Shown: positions 1-8,612 of the stretch, one piece after another | Numbering within the stretch: the stretch's first letter is position 1 | How the letters are laid out: the number at the start of each line of letters is the position of its first letter | DNA from: Celeribacter naphthalenivorans | GTDB taxonomy: Bacteria; Pseudomonadota; Alphaproteobacteria; Rhodobacterales; Rhodobacteraceae | DNA length: 64,000 nucleotides | Direction: 5' to 3' | Assembly (NCBI RefSeq): GCF_020524585.1 | Contig: NZ_JAIVLK010000008.1 | Span: 62,001 to 126,000 of the forward strand | Program-made: the position numbers and the translations under genes | Notes under the pieces: model-generated | Told to the model about the DNA's origin: nothing | The model's input: the letters and a program-made list of their open reading frames with translations, nothing else | The model's database searches: none

Positions 1-1
1 T

Positions 2-454
2 GCCGGCGGTGGGCTGGCCCTGACGCTTTTGGCGGAGTTGTGCCAGCGCGGCGCGCCGCCCGCCGGAGCTTTCGGCTGGTCGCCCTTCACCGATCTGACG
101 TTGTCCAGCCCGTCGTTCGAGACCAACGCAGAGCGCGATCACTTTTTCCCGTCGGAGCGGGCTCGCGACCTGATCGCGATGATCCTCGGGGCCTCCGCGC
201 CTGAGGACCCGCAAGTCTCGCCGATCTTTGCCCGCTTTCCCGACTGTCCGCCGGTGCTGTTACAGGCTTCGGAGTGTGAGATTCTGCGCGACGATTCCGT
301 GCGTATGGCGGCGCATCTGCGCGAAGAAGGGGCGGAGGTGGTACTCAGCCTCACCGAAGGCGCACCGCATGTCTGGCAGATGTTCGACGGGTTTTTCCCC
401 GAGGCGCGTCAGGCGATTGAGGAGACGGCGGCGTTTCTGAAAGCTCTTAATTGA
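2..454 (+). CDS. alpha/beta hydrolase (acetyl-esterase / HSL type), 5'-truncated by window edge
   Basis: The frame is open from the first bases and has no start inside the window, so only the C-terminal ~150 residues are present. The opening AGGGLALTLLAEL fits the segment just after the nucleophile Ser of the GDSAGG motif in the hormone-sensitive-lipase/Aes family. The acid residue is probably the Asp in the ILRDDS segment and the catalytic His is in GAPHVWQMF, near the C-terminus. Known members hydrolyse short-chain esters; the substrate here cannot be read. The 3' end overlaps the convergent comM gene by 8 bp. The family call is fairly safe although the nucleophile itself lies outside the window. 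Confidence 0.8.
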   Translation, partial: AGGGLALTLLAELCQRGAPPAGAFGWSPFTDLTLSSPSFETNAERDHFFPSERARDLIAMILGASAPEDPQVSPIFARFPDCPPVLLQASECEILRDDSVRMAAHLREEGAEVVLSLTEGAPHVWQMFDGFFPEARQAIEETAAFLKALN

Positions 455-1958
455 GCACGCCCGACACCACCCGGTAGCTCAGGGCTTCGGCCAGATGGGG
501 GCGGCGCACATCGTCTTCGCCCGCCAGATCTGCAATCGTGCGCGCGACCCGCAAGACGCGGTGATAGCCGCGTGCCGACAGCCCAAGCTTTTCGGCGGCT
601 TTGGTCAAAATCTCCCGCCCCTCGGCATCGGGACGGGCGACATCATCCAGCATCTGCCCCTCGATCTGCGCATTGGTGCGATACCCGGTGCCGTCATAGC
701 GCTCGGTCTGGACCGCGCGCGCTTGGGCGACGCGCGCCGCAACCGTGGCGGAGCTGTCACCGGAGGGCGGCAGGTCCAAATCCTGAAACTGCACGGGCGG
801 CATTTCGAGCCGCAAATCGAAACGGTCCATCAAAGGTCCGGAAATCCGGCCCAGATAGTCCTCACCACAGAGCGGGACTTTGGCGCAGGCCCGTGCCGGA
901 TCGGGCAGGTACCCGCATTTGCAAGGATTCGCCGCCGCGACCAGCATGAACCGCGCGGGGTAGCGCATGTGGGCGTTGGCGCGGGCGACCATGACCTCGC
1001 CGGTCTCGATGGGCTGGCGCAGGGTTTCCAAAACGGCGCGCGGGAATTCTGGGAATTCATCGAGGAAGAGCACGCCATTATGCGCCAGCGAAATCTCCCC
1101 CGGCTGGGCGCCACGCCCGCCGCCGACGATGGCGGCCATGGAGGCGGTGTGATGCGGCTCGCGAAAGGGGCGTGCGCGGGAAATGCCGCCTTCGTCCAAG
1201 AGGCCCGCGAGGGAATGGATGATCGAAGTTTCCAAGGCCTCCTGCGCCGAGAGCGGCGGCAGGATGGTCGGCAGGCGTGCGGCCAACATGGATTTTCCGG
1301 ACCCGGGCGTGCCGACCATGAACATGTGATGCCCGCCCGATGCGGCGATCTCCATGGCGCGTTTGGCCTTTTCCTGCCCTTTCACATCGCGCAAGTCGCG
1401 GTGATGATTGGGGAGAGTAATCTCGCCCGGATGGGCCTCATGGATCGGCCGGTCGCCGGTGAAGTGGCGCAGGAGTTGCGCGAGGTGTTTCGCGCCATAG
1501 ACGGGCGTCGCGCCGACCCAAGCGGCCTCTGATCCACAAGCCTCGGGGCAGGCGAGGACACAGTCCAACTCGGCGGCTTTCAAGGCCGCGGGCAGCGCGC
1601 CATGGACCGCGACGAGCGACCCGTCCAGCGCCAATTCACCCAAGGACAGCGTCTCTTCGGCTTTCTCTGCGGGGATCAATCCGGTGGCAGCGAGGATCGC
1701 CAATGCGATGGGCAGGTCGAAATGCGAGCCGATTTTCGGCAGATCGGCGGGCGAGAGGTTGATGACGAGTTTTTTGGACGGCAGCGCGATTTGCATCGCC
1801 GCGAGGGCCGCGCGGACCCTCTCGCGTGCCTCACTCACAGCCTTGTCCGGCAATCCGACGATGGTGAAACTGGGCAATCCGGGAGCGATAGCGCACTGCA
1901 CCTCGACGGGGCGGGCCTCGATGCCTTCGAAAGCGACGGAGAATGTCCGTGCGACCAT
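447..1958 (-). CDS. comM: YifB/ComM-type Mg-chelatase-like AAA+ ATPase
   Basis: A 503-residue protein starting MVARTFSVAFEG. An N-terminal Lon-protease-like fold (about 1-120) precedes an AAA+ module with Walker A GTPGSGKSM and Walker B LFLDEFPEF, a Cys-rich AANPCKCGY stretch and a C-terminal Mg-chelatase domain (LGLSARGYHRVLRVART). ComM is a hexameric helicase that drives branch migration during natural transformation; the same family is called YifB. I chose the ATG at 1958 because it follows a GGGAG Shine-Dalgarno; an in-frame upstream ATG would add 20 poorly conserved residues. It is monocistronic in the window and overlaps the 3' end of the hydrolase gene. Length is normal for the family. 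Confidence 0.93.
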   Translation of the reverse strand: MVARTFSVAFEGIEARPVEVQCAIAPGLPSFTIVGLPDKAVSEARERVRAALAAMQIALPSKKLVINLSPADLPKIGSHFDLPIALAILAATGLIPAEKAEETLSLGELALDGSLVAVHGALPAALKAAELDCVLACPEACGSEAAWVGATPVYGAKHLAQLLRHFTGDRPIHEAHPGEITLPNHHRDLRDVKGQEKAKRAMEIAASGGHHMFMVGTPGSGKSMLAARLPTILPPLSAQEALETSIIHSLAGLLDEGGISRARPFREPHHTASMAAIVGGGRGAQPGEISLAHNGVLFLDEFPEFPRAVLETLRQPIETGEVMVARANAHMRYPARFMLVAAANPCKCGYLPDPARACAKVPLCGEDYLGRISGPLMDRFDLRLEMPPVQFQDLDLPPSGDSSATVAARVAQARAVQTERYDGTGYRTNAQIEGQMLDDVARPDAEGREILTKAAEKLGLSARGYHRVLRVARTIADLAGEDDVRRPHLAEALSYRVVSGVLN

Positions 1959-2048
1959 GGTGTGCTCCCGGTGCGTGTTAACCAATCTTAACCCGTCTAG
2001 CGCAGACGTGGTTAGCAAATGGTTAACGCGCTCCAGAGCCTATCGAAT

Positions 2049-2735
2049 TTAGACCGGTTCGGGCCACTCCGTCACAGGCAGGTCCATCGCGTAGGGCACG
2101 GGATCATAGCTGATCTCCAGCCCCTCTTTACGCCATTTTTTGAACGCCGGATCGGAGAGATGCGCGTGAACATAGGTCCTGAGGCGATCAGAAACAGGCA
2201 GGTTATAGCCCGCGATCCGTGCCGCGACCGGCGCGTAAAACGCATCCGCCGCAGAATAGGCGCCGAAGAGCCAAGGGCCGTCACCCGCGAAATTTTCGAA
2301 GGCATGGGACAGGACCGTGTCCAAACGTGCAAGATCGGCTTTGACCGCATCGATGACATCAAATCCCTGATATTGATGCAAAAGCTGCATCGGGCAGGCG
2401 CCGCGCAGGGCGGTGAATCCGGCATGCATTTCGGCCACGAGCCAACGCGCGTAGATGCGCGCCTCGGCATCTTTGGGCCAAAGACCGGCCTCCGGATGAC
2501 GTTCGGCCAGCGTCTCGGCCAAGGCGATGCTTTCGCCGATCACCCAGCCTTCGGGCGTGCGGGCGGTGGGCACAAAGCGGGCGGGCGCCAAGGGGGCGAG
2601 GTCCTCTTTCATGGTGCCGGAATAGAGCCCGACCATGATTTCATTGACCGGGATGTCGAATTTTTCGAATAGAAGCCATCCGCGCAGCGACCAGCTTGAA
2701 AAGCTTTTATCGCCGATGAAAAGATCGTAAGACAT
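2049..2735 (-). CDS. glutathione S-transferase family protein
   Basis: A 228-residue protein with a thioredoxin-like N-terminal GST domain: the SFSSWSLRGWLL segment supplies the candidate catalytic Ser/Cys-loop position and VIGESIALAETLAERHPE is the glutathione-binding turn with the conserved Glu-Ser pair. An all-helical C-terminal domain follows (GDGPWLFGAYSAADAFYAPVAARI, with the typical N-capping box Asp). GSTs conjugate or reduce substrates with glutathione in the cytoplasm; the substrate is unknown. The ATG at 2735 is preceded by GGAG with good spacing, so the TTG two codons upstream is rejected. It stands alone between comM and the cobU pair. Confidence 0.88.
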   Translation of the reverse strand: MSYDLFIGDKSFSSWSLRGWLLFEKFDIPVNEIMVGLYSGTMKEDLAPLAPARFVPTARTPEGWVIGESIALAETLAERHPEAGLWPKDAEARIYARWLVAEMHAGFTALRGACPMQLLHQYQGFDVIDAVKADLARLDTVLSHAFENFAGDGPWLFGAYSAADAFYAPVAARIAGYNLPVSDRLRTYVHAHLSDPAFKKWRKEGLEISYDPVPYAMDLPVTEWPEPV

Positions 2736-2811
2736 GAGCAAGCTCCAACTGTTTGCGACAGTCTATGAGGAAGTTATCTATCATGAAAACTCATATTTGA
2801 CTTATATTGCA

Positions 2812-3381
2812 TCAATATTTGTGATTTATGAGGCTGCACGACCATGATCCGGAGAGGCCTTCGGGACAGTCGATGACGGTGCAGGATAGTGGATCAATCC
2901 GGTGCCCGAGGGCTTCAAACGCCGTGCAAGATAGCGCCTTTTGCAAGAGCGCCATGATGACCCCCATATGCGCAACAATCACCGTTTCGCCGGAAAGCGC
3001 GGCGACTCCTTCATGCACGCGGTCGGAAAATCGGTTCCAGCTTTCGCCGCCCGGCGGCGCGCTTTCTCCCGGTGTTTCAAAGACTTCTCGGGCCAGAGCG
3101 CCATCGCTGGCTTCGATTTCAGACCAACTCAGCATTTCCCAGTCGCCGAAATAGGTTTCGCGAAAGCGTGCGTCGTGAGGCAGGCGGGCGCGGTGGCCTT
3201 GCACGGCGCTGGCGGTCTCGACGGCGCGGGTAAGATCGGAAGAAATCACCGGCACATCGGGGAGCGCCGCCTCCAACCGAGTAATCGCTGCGTGGTCCGA
3301 CAGATCGGCGGGCAGGTCCGTCCAGCCGACGAAGGTCTTCGCATGAGTCGGGCCATGCCGGATCAACCAAAGGCGGCTCAT
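2812..3381 (-). CDS. histidine phosphatase family protein, probable alpha-ribazole phosphatase
   Basis: A 189-residue protein opening MSRLWLIRHGPTHAKT; the RHG motif carries the His that is phosphorylated in the phosphoglycerate-mutase-like superfamily. Further catalytic elements are SSDLTRAVETA (second Arg) and VIVAHMGVIMALL (second His). Its ATG overlaps the stop of cobU (ATGA), so the two are translationally coupled. CobC-type alpha-ribazole phosphatases act in the same nucleotide-loop assembly branch of cobalamin synthesis as CobU, which supports that role. The family call is certain; the cobalamin role is inferred from context alone and no gene symbol is given. The extra N-terminal ORF extension is shadow translation of cobU and is excluded. 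Confidence 0.82.
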   Translation of the reverse strand: MSRLWLIRHGPTHAKTFVGWTDLPADLSDHAAITRLEAALPDVPVISSDLTRAVETASAVQGHRARLPHDARFRETYFGDWEMLSWSEIEASDGALAREVFETPGESAPPGGESWNRFSDRVHEGVAALSGETVIVAHMGVIMALLQKALSCTAFEALGHRIDPLSCTVIDCPEGLSGSWSCSLINHKY

Positions 3382-3926
3382 ACGAGACACTCCGGCAGTT
3401 GGCCTTTGAGCGCGAAGGGCAATCCGGCCATGACGCCGATCACGGTGCCGGCCTCGGCGGCCAACCGTTGATTGAGCTCGCCTTGTGCGATGCGAAACCG
3501 ACGCGCGAGGGCATTTTCCGGCACGATGCCAAGCCCGACTTCGTTCGAGACGATCACGATCTCCGCAGGGCAGTCGCGGATCGCGGCCAGAAGGGTTTCG
3601 GTCTCCGCGGCCAGATCGCTTTCTGCAAACAGATGATTGCTCAACCACATCGTGGCGCAATCGAATAAGAGAATCTGGCCCGCTTTCAGCTCGGAAATCA
3701 CCCGACCTGCGGCCAAGGGCTCCTCTATTGTGCACCAATCTTCGCCTCGGCTTGTGCGATGCTGCGCAGCTTTTGTGCGCATTTCTTCGTCAAAGCATTC
3801 TGCGCTGGCGAGGTACACACTATCTAATTCACTGATAATGCATATTTTTTCTGCTATTTTGGACTTCCCGGAAGAGGCGCCGCCGAGCACGACTGTCATA
3901 TTTGTGCACATGATCGTGAAACCCAT
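3378..3926 (-). CDS. cobU: bifunctional adenosylcobinamide kinase / adenosylcobinamide-phosphate guanylyltransferase
   Basis: A 182-residue protein with Walker A GGASSGKSKIAEKI near the start, the WCTIEEPLAAGRVI segment around the guanylylated His region, and LLFDCATMWLSNHL and IVIVSNEVGLGIVPENALAR, both highly typical of CobU/CobP. It phosphorylates adenosylcobinamide and then attaches GMP, a step in late B12 synthesis or salvage. Alternative in-frame ATGs at 3911 and 3899 are possible; the last would place the P-loop at the very N-terminus as in most family members. Coupled to the downstream phosphatase. The window also carries a B12-dependent ribonucleotide reductase. No cobalamin riboswitch was recognised upstream. 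Confidence 0.93.
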   Translation of the reverse strand: MGFTIMCTNMTVVLGGASSGKSKIAEKICIISELDSVYLASAECFDEEMRTKAAQHRTSRGEDWCTIEEPLAAGRVISELKAGQILLFDCATMWLSNHLFAESDLAAETETLLAAIRDCPAEIVIVSNEVGLGIVPENALARRFRIAQGELNQRLAAEAGTVIGVMAGLPFALKGQLPECLV

Positions 3927-4063
3927 TCTTGGTCCAATGCGTTAGGCTTTTCGTAACAGGAGTAGCCACAGCTCGCAAATGACCGTCACGAAAACCCGCT
4001 AAGGTTTCTCAGAAGGTAAAACGTGAGATCAAGCCAGAGCGCAAACTCTCAGGAGGTTCAAAT

Positions 4064-4945
4064 ATGGCACTCGATATGACTGCATCCGACAACGCCCTGC
4101 CGCGCCGGGCGATGAAAGCGGAGATGCTCGACGTTGAGACGGAACAAGCCTTGGCCCGCGCGTGGCGCGATCATCGCGACGAGGCGGCGTTACACCGGCT
4201 CGTGACGGCCTATATGCGGCTGGCGATTTCCATGGCGGCGAAATTCAAACGTTACGGCGCGCCGATGAGCGATCTCATTCAGGAGGCCGGACTTGGCCTG
4301 ATGAAAGCGGCGGAGAAATTCGACCCGGATCGCGGGGTGCGGTTTTCGACCTATGCTGTGTGGTGGATCAAGGCTTCGATTCAGGACTACGTGATGCGCA
4401 ACTGGTCGCTGGTGCGGACCGGGTCGACCTCGGCTCAGAAGTCGCTGTTCTTTAATATGCGCCGGGTTCAGGCGCGCCTCGAACGCGAGGCCTCGGCGCA
4501 GGGCGAAGCGCTCGATCATGACCAGCTGTTGCAGATGATCGCGATGGATTTGAACGTGCCGCTGCGCGATGTCGAGATCATGGATGGGCGGTTGTCCGGC
4601 TCTGATTTCTCGCTCAATGCGCAGCAATCGGGCGAGGAAGAGGGCCGCGAATGGATCGATACGCTGGCCGATGAGGGGGAAACCACGGCGGAAATGGTGG
4701 GCGAAGCGCATGATCAGGCGCAGCTCAAAAGCTGGCTTGGCGAAGCGATGGACAATCTGAGCGAGCGGGAGCGATTTATCCTAAAGGCGCGTAAACTTTC
4801 GGACGAGCCGCGCACGCTCGAAAGCCTCGGCGAGGAGTTGTCGCTGTCGAAAGAGCGGGTGCGTCAACTCGAAGCGGGCGCGTTGCAAAAAATGCGTGTC
4901 AGCCTTGAGACCAACCATCAGGACGTGCAACATTTCTTCTCATGA
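4064..4945 (+). CDS. rpoH2: RNA polymerase sigma factor RpoH, RpoHII type
   Basis: A 293-residue sigma-70 family protein. Region 2 contains DLIQEAGLGLMKAAEKFDPD and RFSTYAVWWIKASIQDYVMR; the RpoH box appears as QKSLFFNMRR; region 4 ends in a helix-turn-helix LGEELSLSKERVRQLEAGALQKM. The N-terminus (MALDMTASDNALPRRAMKAE) resembles the second heat-shock sigma factor of Rhodobacter, RpoHII, which shares promoters with RpoHI and serves the singlet-oxygen/oxidative stress response. A strong AGGAGG lies 8 nt before the ATG. The following chaN-like gene overlaps by 4 bp, so the two are probably co-expressed. The divergent cobU start is only 137 bp away. Confidence 0.95.
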   Translation: MALDMTASDNALPRRAMKAEMLDVETEQALARAWRDHRDEAALHRLVTAYMRLAISMAAKFKRYGAPMSDLIQEAGLGLMKAAEKFDPDRGVRFSTYAVWWIKASIQDYVMRNWSLVRTGSTSAQKSLFFNMRRVQARLEREASAQGEALDHDQLLQMIAMDLNVPLRDVEIMDGRLSGSDFSLNAQQSGEEEGREWIDTLADEGETTAEMVGEAHDQAQLKSWLGEAMDNLSERERFILKARKLSDEPRTLESLGEELSLSKERVRQLEAGALQKMRVSLETNHQDVQHFFS

Positions 4946-5745
4946 GATTACCTTTTGCCGTCGCGCTCACTTTGAGCGCGGGCCCCGTTTTTTCAGACCA
5001 GATCACGCCTGAGGCTCTGTCGATTTTGCCTCGGGCGGATGTCGTTTTGTTGGGCGAAGTCCATGACAATCCGCTGCACCACGCACATCAGGCGGCGGCG
5101 GTTTCGGCGATTTCGCCGACGGCTGTCGTGTTCGAAATGCTGACGCCCGAACAGGCGGCGCGCGTGACGCCGGAGCTTCGGGGGGATGAGGCGAGATTGG
5201 CCGAAGCCTTGGAGTGGAACACCTCCGGCTGGCCTGATTTCTCGATGTATTATCCGATTTTTGCGGCAACCGATGCGCCCATTTACGGCGCCGCTTTGTC
5301 GCGCGAAGATGTGCGTCGGGCTTTCTCTGACGGGGCCGCCGCTGTGTTTGGTGCCGAGGCGGAGCGCTATGGTCTGACCGATCCTCTGCCCGAAGAGATG
5401 CAAGCCGAGCGCCAGAAAATGCAGTTCGACGCGCATTGCGAAGCCATGCCGCTTGGGATGATGTCGGGCATGGTCGAGGCGCAAAGGCTGCGCGATGCCG
5501 CGTTTTCGCGGGCTGTGATTGAGGCCCATGAGGCGACGGGCGGACCGATAGCGGTGATCACTGGCAATGGCCATGCTCGGATGGATTGGGGGATGCCTTC
5601 GGTGCTGGCCAAGGCGGCCCCCGATTTCGAAACGCTCTCTATCGGTCAATTGGAAACCGCACCTGAGGCGGCGCCACCTTACGATCTCTGGTTGGTGACA
5701 GAGCCGGCCCTTCGGGACGATCCCTGTGCCGGGCTCTTGCAATAG
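4942..5745 (+). CDS. ChaN-family protein, putative heme-binding periplasmic protein
   Basis: A 267-residue protein with a short N-terminal signal peptide (MRLPFAVALTLSAGPVFS). The body carries VVLLGEVHDNPLHHAHQ and VITGNGHARMDWGMPSV, the first and last conserved blocks of PF04187 (ChaN / DUF399). ChaN of Campylobacter is a heme-binding lipoprotein that dimerises around two hemes; here no lipobox Cys is visible, so a soluble periplasmic form is more likely. The ATG overlaps the rpoH2 stop, placing it in the same transcript as a stress sigma factor. Function beyond heme/iron handling is inference. Confidence 0.85.
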   Translation: MRLPFAVALTLSAGPVFSDQITPEALSILPRADVVLLGEVHDNPLHHAHQAAAVSAISPTAVVFEMLTPEQAARVTPELRGDEARLAEALEWNTSGWPDFSMYYPIFAATDAPIYGAALSREDVRRAFSDGAAAVFGAEAERYGLTDPLPEEMQAERQKMQFDAHCEAMPLGMMSGMVEAQRLRDAAFSRAVIEAHEATGGPIAVITGNGHARMDWGMPSVLAKAAPDFETLSIGQLETAPEAAPPYDLWLVTEPALRDDPCAGLLQ

Positions 5746-5836
5746 CTGGTCTATCTCTCAGAGCATTGTCTCATGCGTGGCCTTGGCTTAAACCGTTCCC
5801 TGAGACTGCGTACAGGGCCGTGCCGGGAGAGCGAAT

Positions 5837-7036
5837 ATGCTGAACGAAAAGACCATTTTGCTGATCATTGGCGGCGGTATCGCGGCGTTCAAATCGCTCG
5901 ACCTGATCCGACGCTTGCGTGAAGAAGGCGCGCGTGTCGTGCCGGTGCTGACCAAGGCCGCCGAGGAATTCGTGACGCCCTTGTCCGTATCCGGGCTGGC
6001 CGCCGAGAAAGTCTACCGCGACCTTTTCGATCTCACAGATGAGGCGGAGATGGGGCATATCGAACTGTCCCGTGCCGCTGATCTTGTCGTCGTTTCCCCC
6101 GCCACCGCTGATCTTCTGGGCAAGATGGCCGGGGGGCTGGCGAATGATCTGGCCTCGACGCTTTTGATGGCGACGGACAAGCCGGTTTTGGTCGCGCCCG
6201 CGATGAATGTGCGGATGTGGGAGCACCCGGCCTGTCAACGCAATGTGGCGCAGTTGAAACAAGATGGCGTGCTTTTCGTTGGCCCCGAAGAAGGCACTAT
6301 GGCCTGCGGTGAATTCGGTCCCGGTCGCCTCTCTGAGACGCCTGATATCATCGCCGCCATTCGCGCCGCGCTCACCGAAGGCCCTCTGAAGGGTAAGCAT
6401 ATTCTCGTGACCTCCGGCCCGACCCATGAGCCGATCGATCCGGTGCGCTACATCGCCAACCGCTCGTCGGGCGCGCAGGGCACCGCGATTGCCAAGGCGC
6501 TGCGCGATCTGGGTGCCGATGTGAGCTTTGTCACTGGCCCCGCAGACGTGCCGCCGCCGCGCGGGGTGCGGGTGATCCGGGTGGAAACCGCACGCGAGAT
6601 GAAAGAGGCGGTCGAGGCTGCTTTGCCCGCCGAGGCCGCCGTGTTCGCCGCCGCCGTGGCGGATTGGCGTGTGACCTCGGAGAGCGGATCCAAGATCAAA
6701 AAAACACAGGGAAAGCTGCCTGTTTTGGAGTTTTCCGAAAATCCGGACATTTTGGCGGGTGTGAGCCAGAGGACCGAAGGGCGTCCGCGTTTGGTCGTGG
6801 GCTTTGCTGCCGAGACCGACGATGTGATTGCGCATGCCACTGCGAAACGCAAACGCAAGGGCTGTGACTGGATCGTCGCCAATGACGTCTCGCCCGCCAC
6901 AGGCATCATGGGCGGCGTCGAGAATGCCGTGACCCTGATCACGGAGCGCGGCGCCGATGAGTGGCCACGGATGAGCAAGGACGAAGTGGCGCGTCAGCTG
7001 GCTTACCGGATCGCCGATCACCTGTCTGGCAATTGA
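5837..7036 (+). CDS. coaBC: bifunctional phosphopantothenoylcysteine decarboxylase / phosphopantothenate-cysteine ligase
   Basis: A 399-residue protein. The CoaC flavoprotein half (about 1-185) shows [19 protein letters not shown], the active-site His in [19 protein letters not shown], the [12 protein letters not shown] motif and the substrate-clamp [11 protein letters not shown] with its Cys. The CoaB half (about 187-399) starts at [19 protein letters not shown] and includes the nucleotide-binding GFAAETD and NDVS segments. It makes 4'-phosphopantetheine from phosphopantothenate in two steps of CoA synthesis. A GGGAGA Shine-Dalgarno precedes the ATG. The next gene, dut, starts 22 bp downstream, the coaBC-dut order seen in many proteobacteria. 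panB and panC of the same pathway lie about 10 kb away. Confidence 0.96.
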   Translation: MLNEKTILLIIGGGIAAFKSLDLIRRLREEGARVVPVLTKAAEEFVTPLSVSGLAAEKVYRDLFDLTDEAEMGHIELSRAADLVVVSPATADLLGKMAGGLANDLASTLLMATDKPVLVAPAMNVRMWEHPACQRNVAQLKQDGVLFVGPEEGTMACGEFGPGRLSETPDIIAAIRAALTEGPLKGKHILVTSGPTHEPIDPVRYIANRSSGAQGTAIAKALRDLGADVSFVTGPADVPPPRGVRVIRVETAREMKEAVEAALPAEAAVFAAAVADWRVTSESGSKIKKTQGKLPVLEFSENPDILAGVSQRTEGRPRLVVGFAAETDDVIAHATAKRKRKGCDWIVANDVSPATGIMGGVENAVTLITERGADEWPRMSKDEVARQLAYRIADHLSGN

Positions 7037-7058
7037 GTATTTAAACCACGGAAAAGAC

Positions 7059-7526
7059 ATGAGCGTAGAGATCAAAATCCAATGGCTCGACGGGGCCGAT
7101 ACCGACATCAAACTGCCGTCCTATGAGACCGCACATGCGGCAGGCGGCGACGTGCGCGCGAATTTTCCGCCGGAGATGCGCGACGTTGGCGTCGTGTTGG
7201 AACCGGGCACGCGGGCGTTGATTCCGACAGGGTTCGCGATGGAGATCGAGCCGGGCTATGAGGTGCAGGTGCGGCCGCGCTCTGGGCTCGCCCTCAAGCA
7301 TGGGATTTCGCTGGTCAACACGCCAGGCACGATTGACGCGGATTACCGTGGTCCGGTTGGCATCATTTTGATCAACCTCGGGCAAGAACCGTTTCACGTC
7401 ACCCATGGCGAGCGCATCGGCCAGATGATCGTCGCCCCCGTGGTGCAGGCGGCCTATAAAGTGGTCGACAGCCTCACTGACACCGCGCGAGGCGCGGGCG
7501 GGTTTGGGTCGACCGGGCGCATATGA
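7059..7526 (+). CDS. dut: deoxyuridine 5'-triphosphate nucleotidohydrolase (dUTPase)
   Basis: A 155-residue protein of standard trimeric dUTPase length. The five motifs are visible: [10 protein letters not shown] (motif 1, with G-G-D in place of the more usual G-x-D-L), [11 protein letters not shown] (2), [12 protein letters not shown] (3, catalytic Asp), GERIGQMIV (4) and the flexible C-terminal [10 protein letters not shown] (5, P-loop-like). It hydrolyses dUTP to dUMP, keeping uracil out of DNA and supplying dTMP synthesis. It follows coaBC closely and its last codons overlap the start of the MoeB-like gene by 4 bp, so the three genes form a unit. Confidence 0.95.
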   Translation: MSVEIKIQWLDGADTDIKLPSYETAHAAGGDVRANFPPEMRDVGVVLEPGTRALIPTGFAMEIEPGYEVQVRPRSGLALKHGISLVNTPGTIDADYRGPVGIILINLGQEPFHVTHGERIGQMIVAPVVQAAYKVVDSLTDTARGAGGFGSTGRI

Positions 7527-8560
7527 CATTTTTCCTGATCATCGCCGCCGTGCTTTGGGGCATCGGCTGGTTGACCGGCGCGCCGACGCGGGCGCGCTGG
7601 GCGATGATCGGGGTGTTGTATCTCGCTGTTTTGATAGCGCTTTTTGTGTTGCCCGAAGGCCATGCGCTGCGCGCGAGTCTTGGTGGCTCCTTCGGCGAAT
7701 GGCTCTTGATCGGTGTCGGTGCGGTGATCATTATCGCCTACCGTGCGGGCCTTGCCGCGTTGCGCAACAAGGCGCAGCCGGAGCCTCAGGCCGCGGAGCA
7801 GCAAAGCGAAGGCACCTTCCGCCCCGCCGAACTCGACCGCTACATGCGCCATATCCTGCTGCGGGAAATCGGCGGGCCGGGGCAGAAAAAACTGAAAGAG
7901 GCCAAGGTTTTGGTAATCGGCGCCGGTGGTCTTGGCGCACCGGTTCTGGAATATCTCGCGGCCTCGGGCGTCGGTGTGATCGGCGTGATCGACCCGGATG
8001 TGGTTGAGGCCTCAAACCTGCAACGACAGGTGATTCACACGGATGCGCAATTGGGCGTGCCAAAGGTGTTCTCCGCCGCCGAGGCCATGCGGGCGCAGAA
8101 CCCGTTTGTCGAGGTGCGGCCCTATCATCGGGCCTTTGATGACGACACCATGGATCTGGTTGCCGACTACGATCTGGTGCTCGACGGGACGGATAACTTC
8201 GACACGCGCTATCTTGTGAACCGCGCCTGTGTGGCCCATCGTAAGCCGTTGATCGCAGCGGCGATCACGCAGTGGGAAGGTCAAATTAGCACCTATAAAC
8301 CCCATGAAAATGGCCCCTGTTATCAATGTGTGTTCCCTGAGCGCCCTGCCGACGGCATGGTGCCAAGCTGTGCCGAAGCCGGGGTCGCGGCCCCCTTGCC
8401 AGGTGTTTTGGGGACGATGATGGCGATGGAAGCGGTGAAAGAACTCACCGGCGCGGGGCAGGGGCTGATGGGACGTCTGGTCATTCACGATGCGCTTTAT
8501 GCCGAGACACGGAACATTACCGTGAAAAAGCGGCCCGACTGCCCGATTTGCGGCGGCTGA
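7523..8560 (+). CDS. HesA/MoeB/ThiF-family adenylyltransferase with N-terminal membrane domain
   Basis: A 345-residue protein. Residues about 1-80 form three hydrophobic helices ([44 protein letters not shown]); the rest is a ThiF/MoeB adenylyltransferase with nucleotide-binding [19 protein letters not shown], the NLQRQVIHT segment, [13 protein letters not shown], and Zn ligands CYQCVFPE and CPICGG. MoeB activates the C-terminal Gly-Gly of MoaD for molybdopterin synthesis; ThiF does the same for ThiS. Which carrier is served here is unknown. The membrane anchor is an addition to the canonical enzyme. The start overlaps dut (ATGA). The molybdenum enzyme XdhAB encoded in the window would need molybdopterin. 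Confidence 0.88.
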   Translation: MTFFLIIAAVLWGIGWLTGAPTRARWAMIGVLYLAVLIALFVLPEGHALRASLGGSFGEWLLIGVGAVIIIAYRAGLAALRNKAQPEPQAAEQQSEGTFRPAELDRYMRHILLREIGGPGQKKLKEAKVLVIGAGGLGAPVLEYLAASGVGVIGVIDPDVVEASNLQRQVIHTDAQLGVPKVFSAAEAMRAQNPFVEVRPYHRAFDDDTMDLVADYDLVLDGTDNFDTRYLVNRACVAHRKPLIAAAITQWEGQISTYKPHENGPCYQCVFPERPADGMVPSCAEAGVAAPLPGVLGTMMAMEAVKELTGAGQGLMGRLVIHDALYAETRNITVKKRPDCPICGG

Positions 8561-8612
8561 CCCTTTTCCTTGCGGCTTTCGAGGCATAGCTTGAGGGCCA
8601 AAGGAGACACGC

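Noticed and set aside
3950-3985. Possible B12-box (GCCACAG) near the divergent cobU/rpoH2 region
   Set aside because: It is on the strand of rpoH2, not cobU, does not match the GCCACTG core, and the 137-bp gap is too short for the full cobalamin riboswitch.
5771-7111. A 446-codon minus-strand frame
   Set aside because: Antisense to coaBC and part of dut, both with full motifs; no Shine-Dalgarno or family-like sequence.
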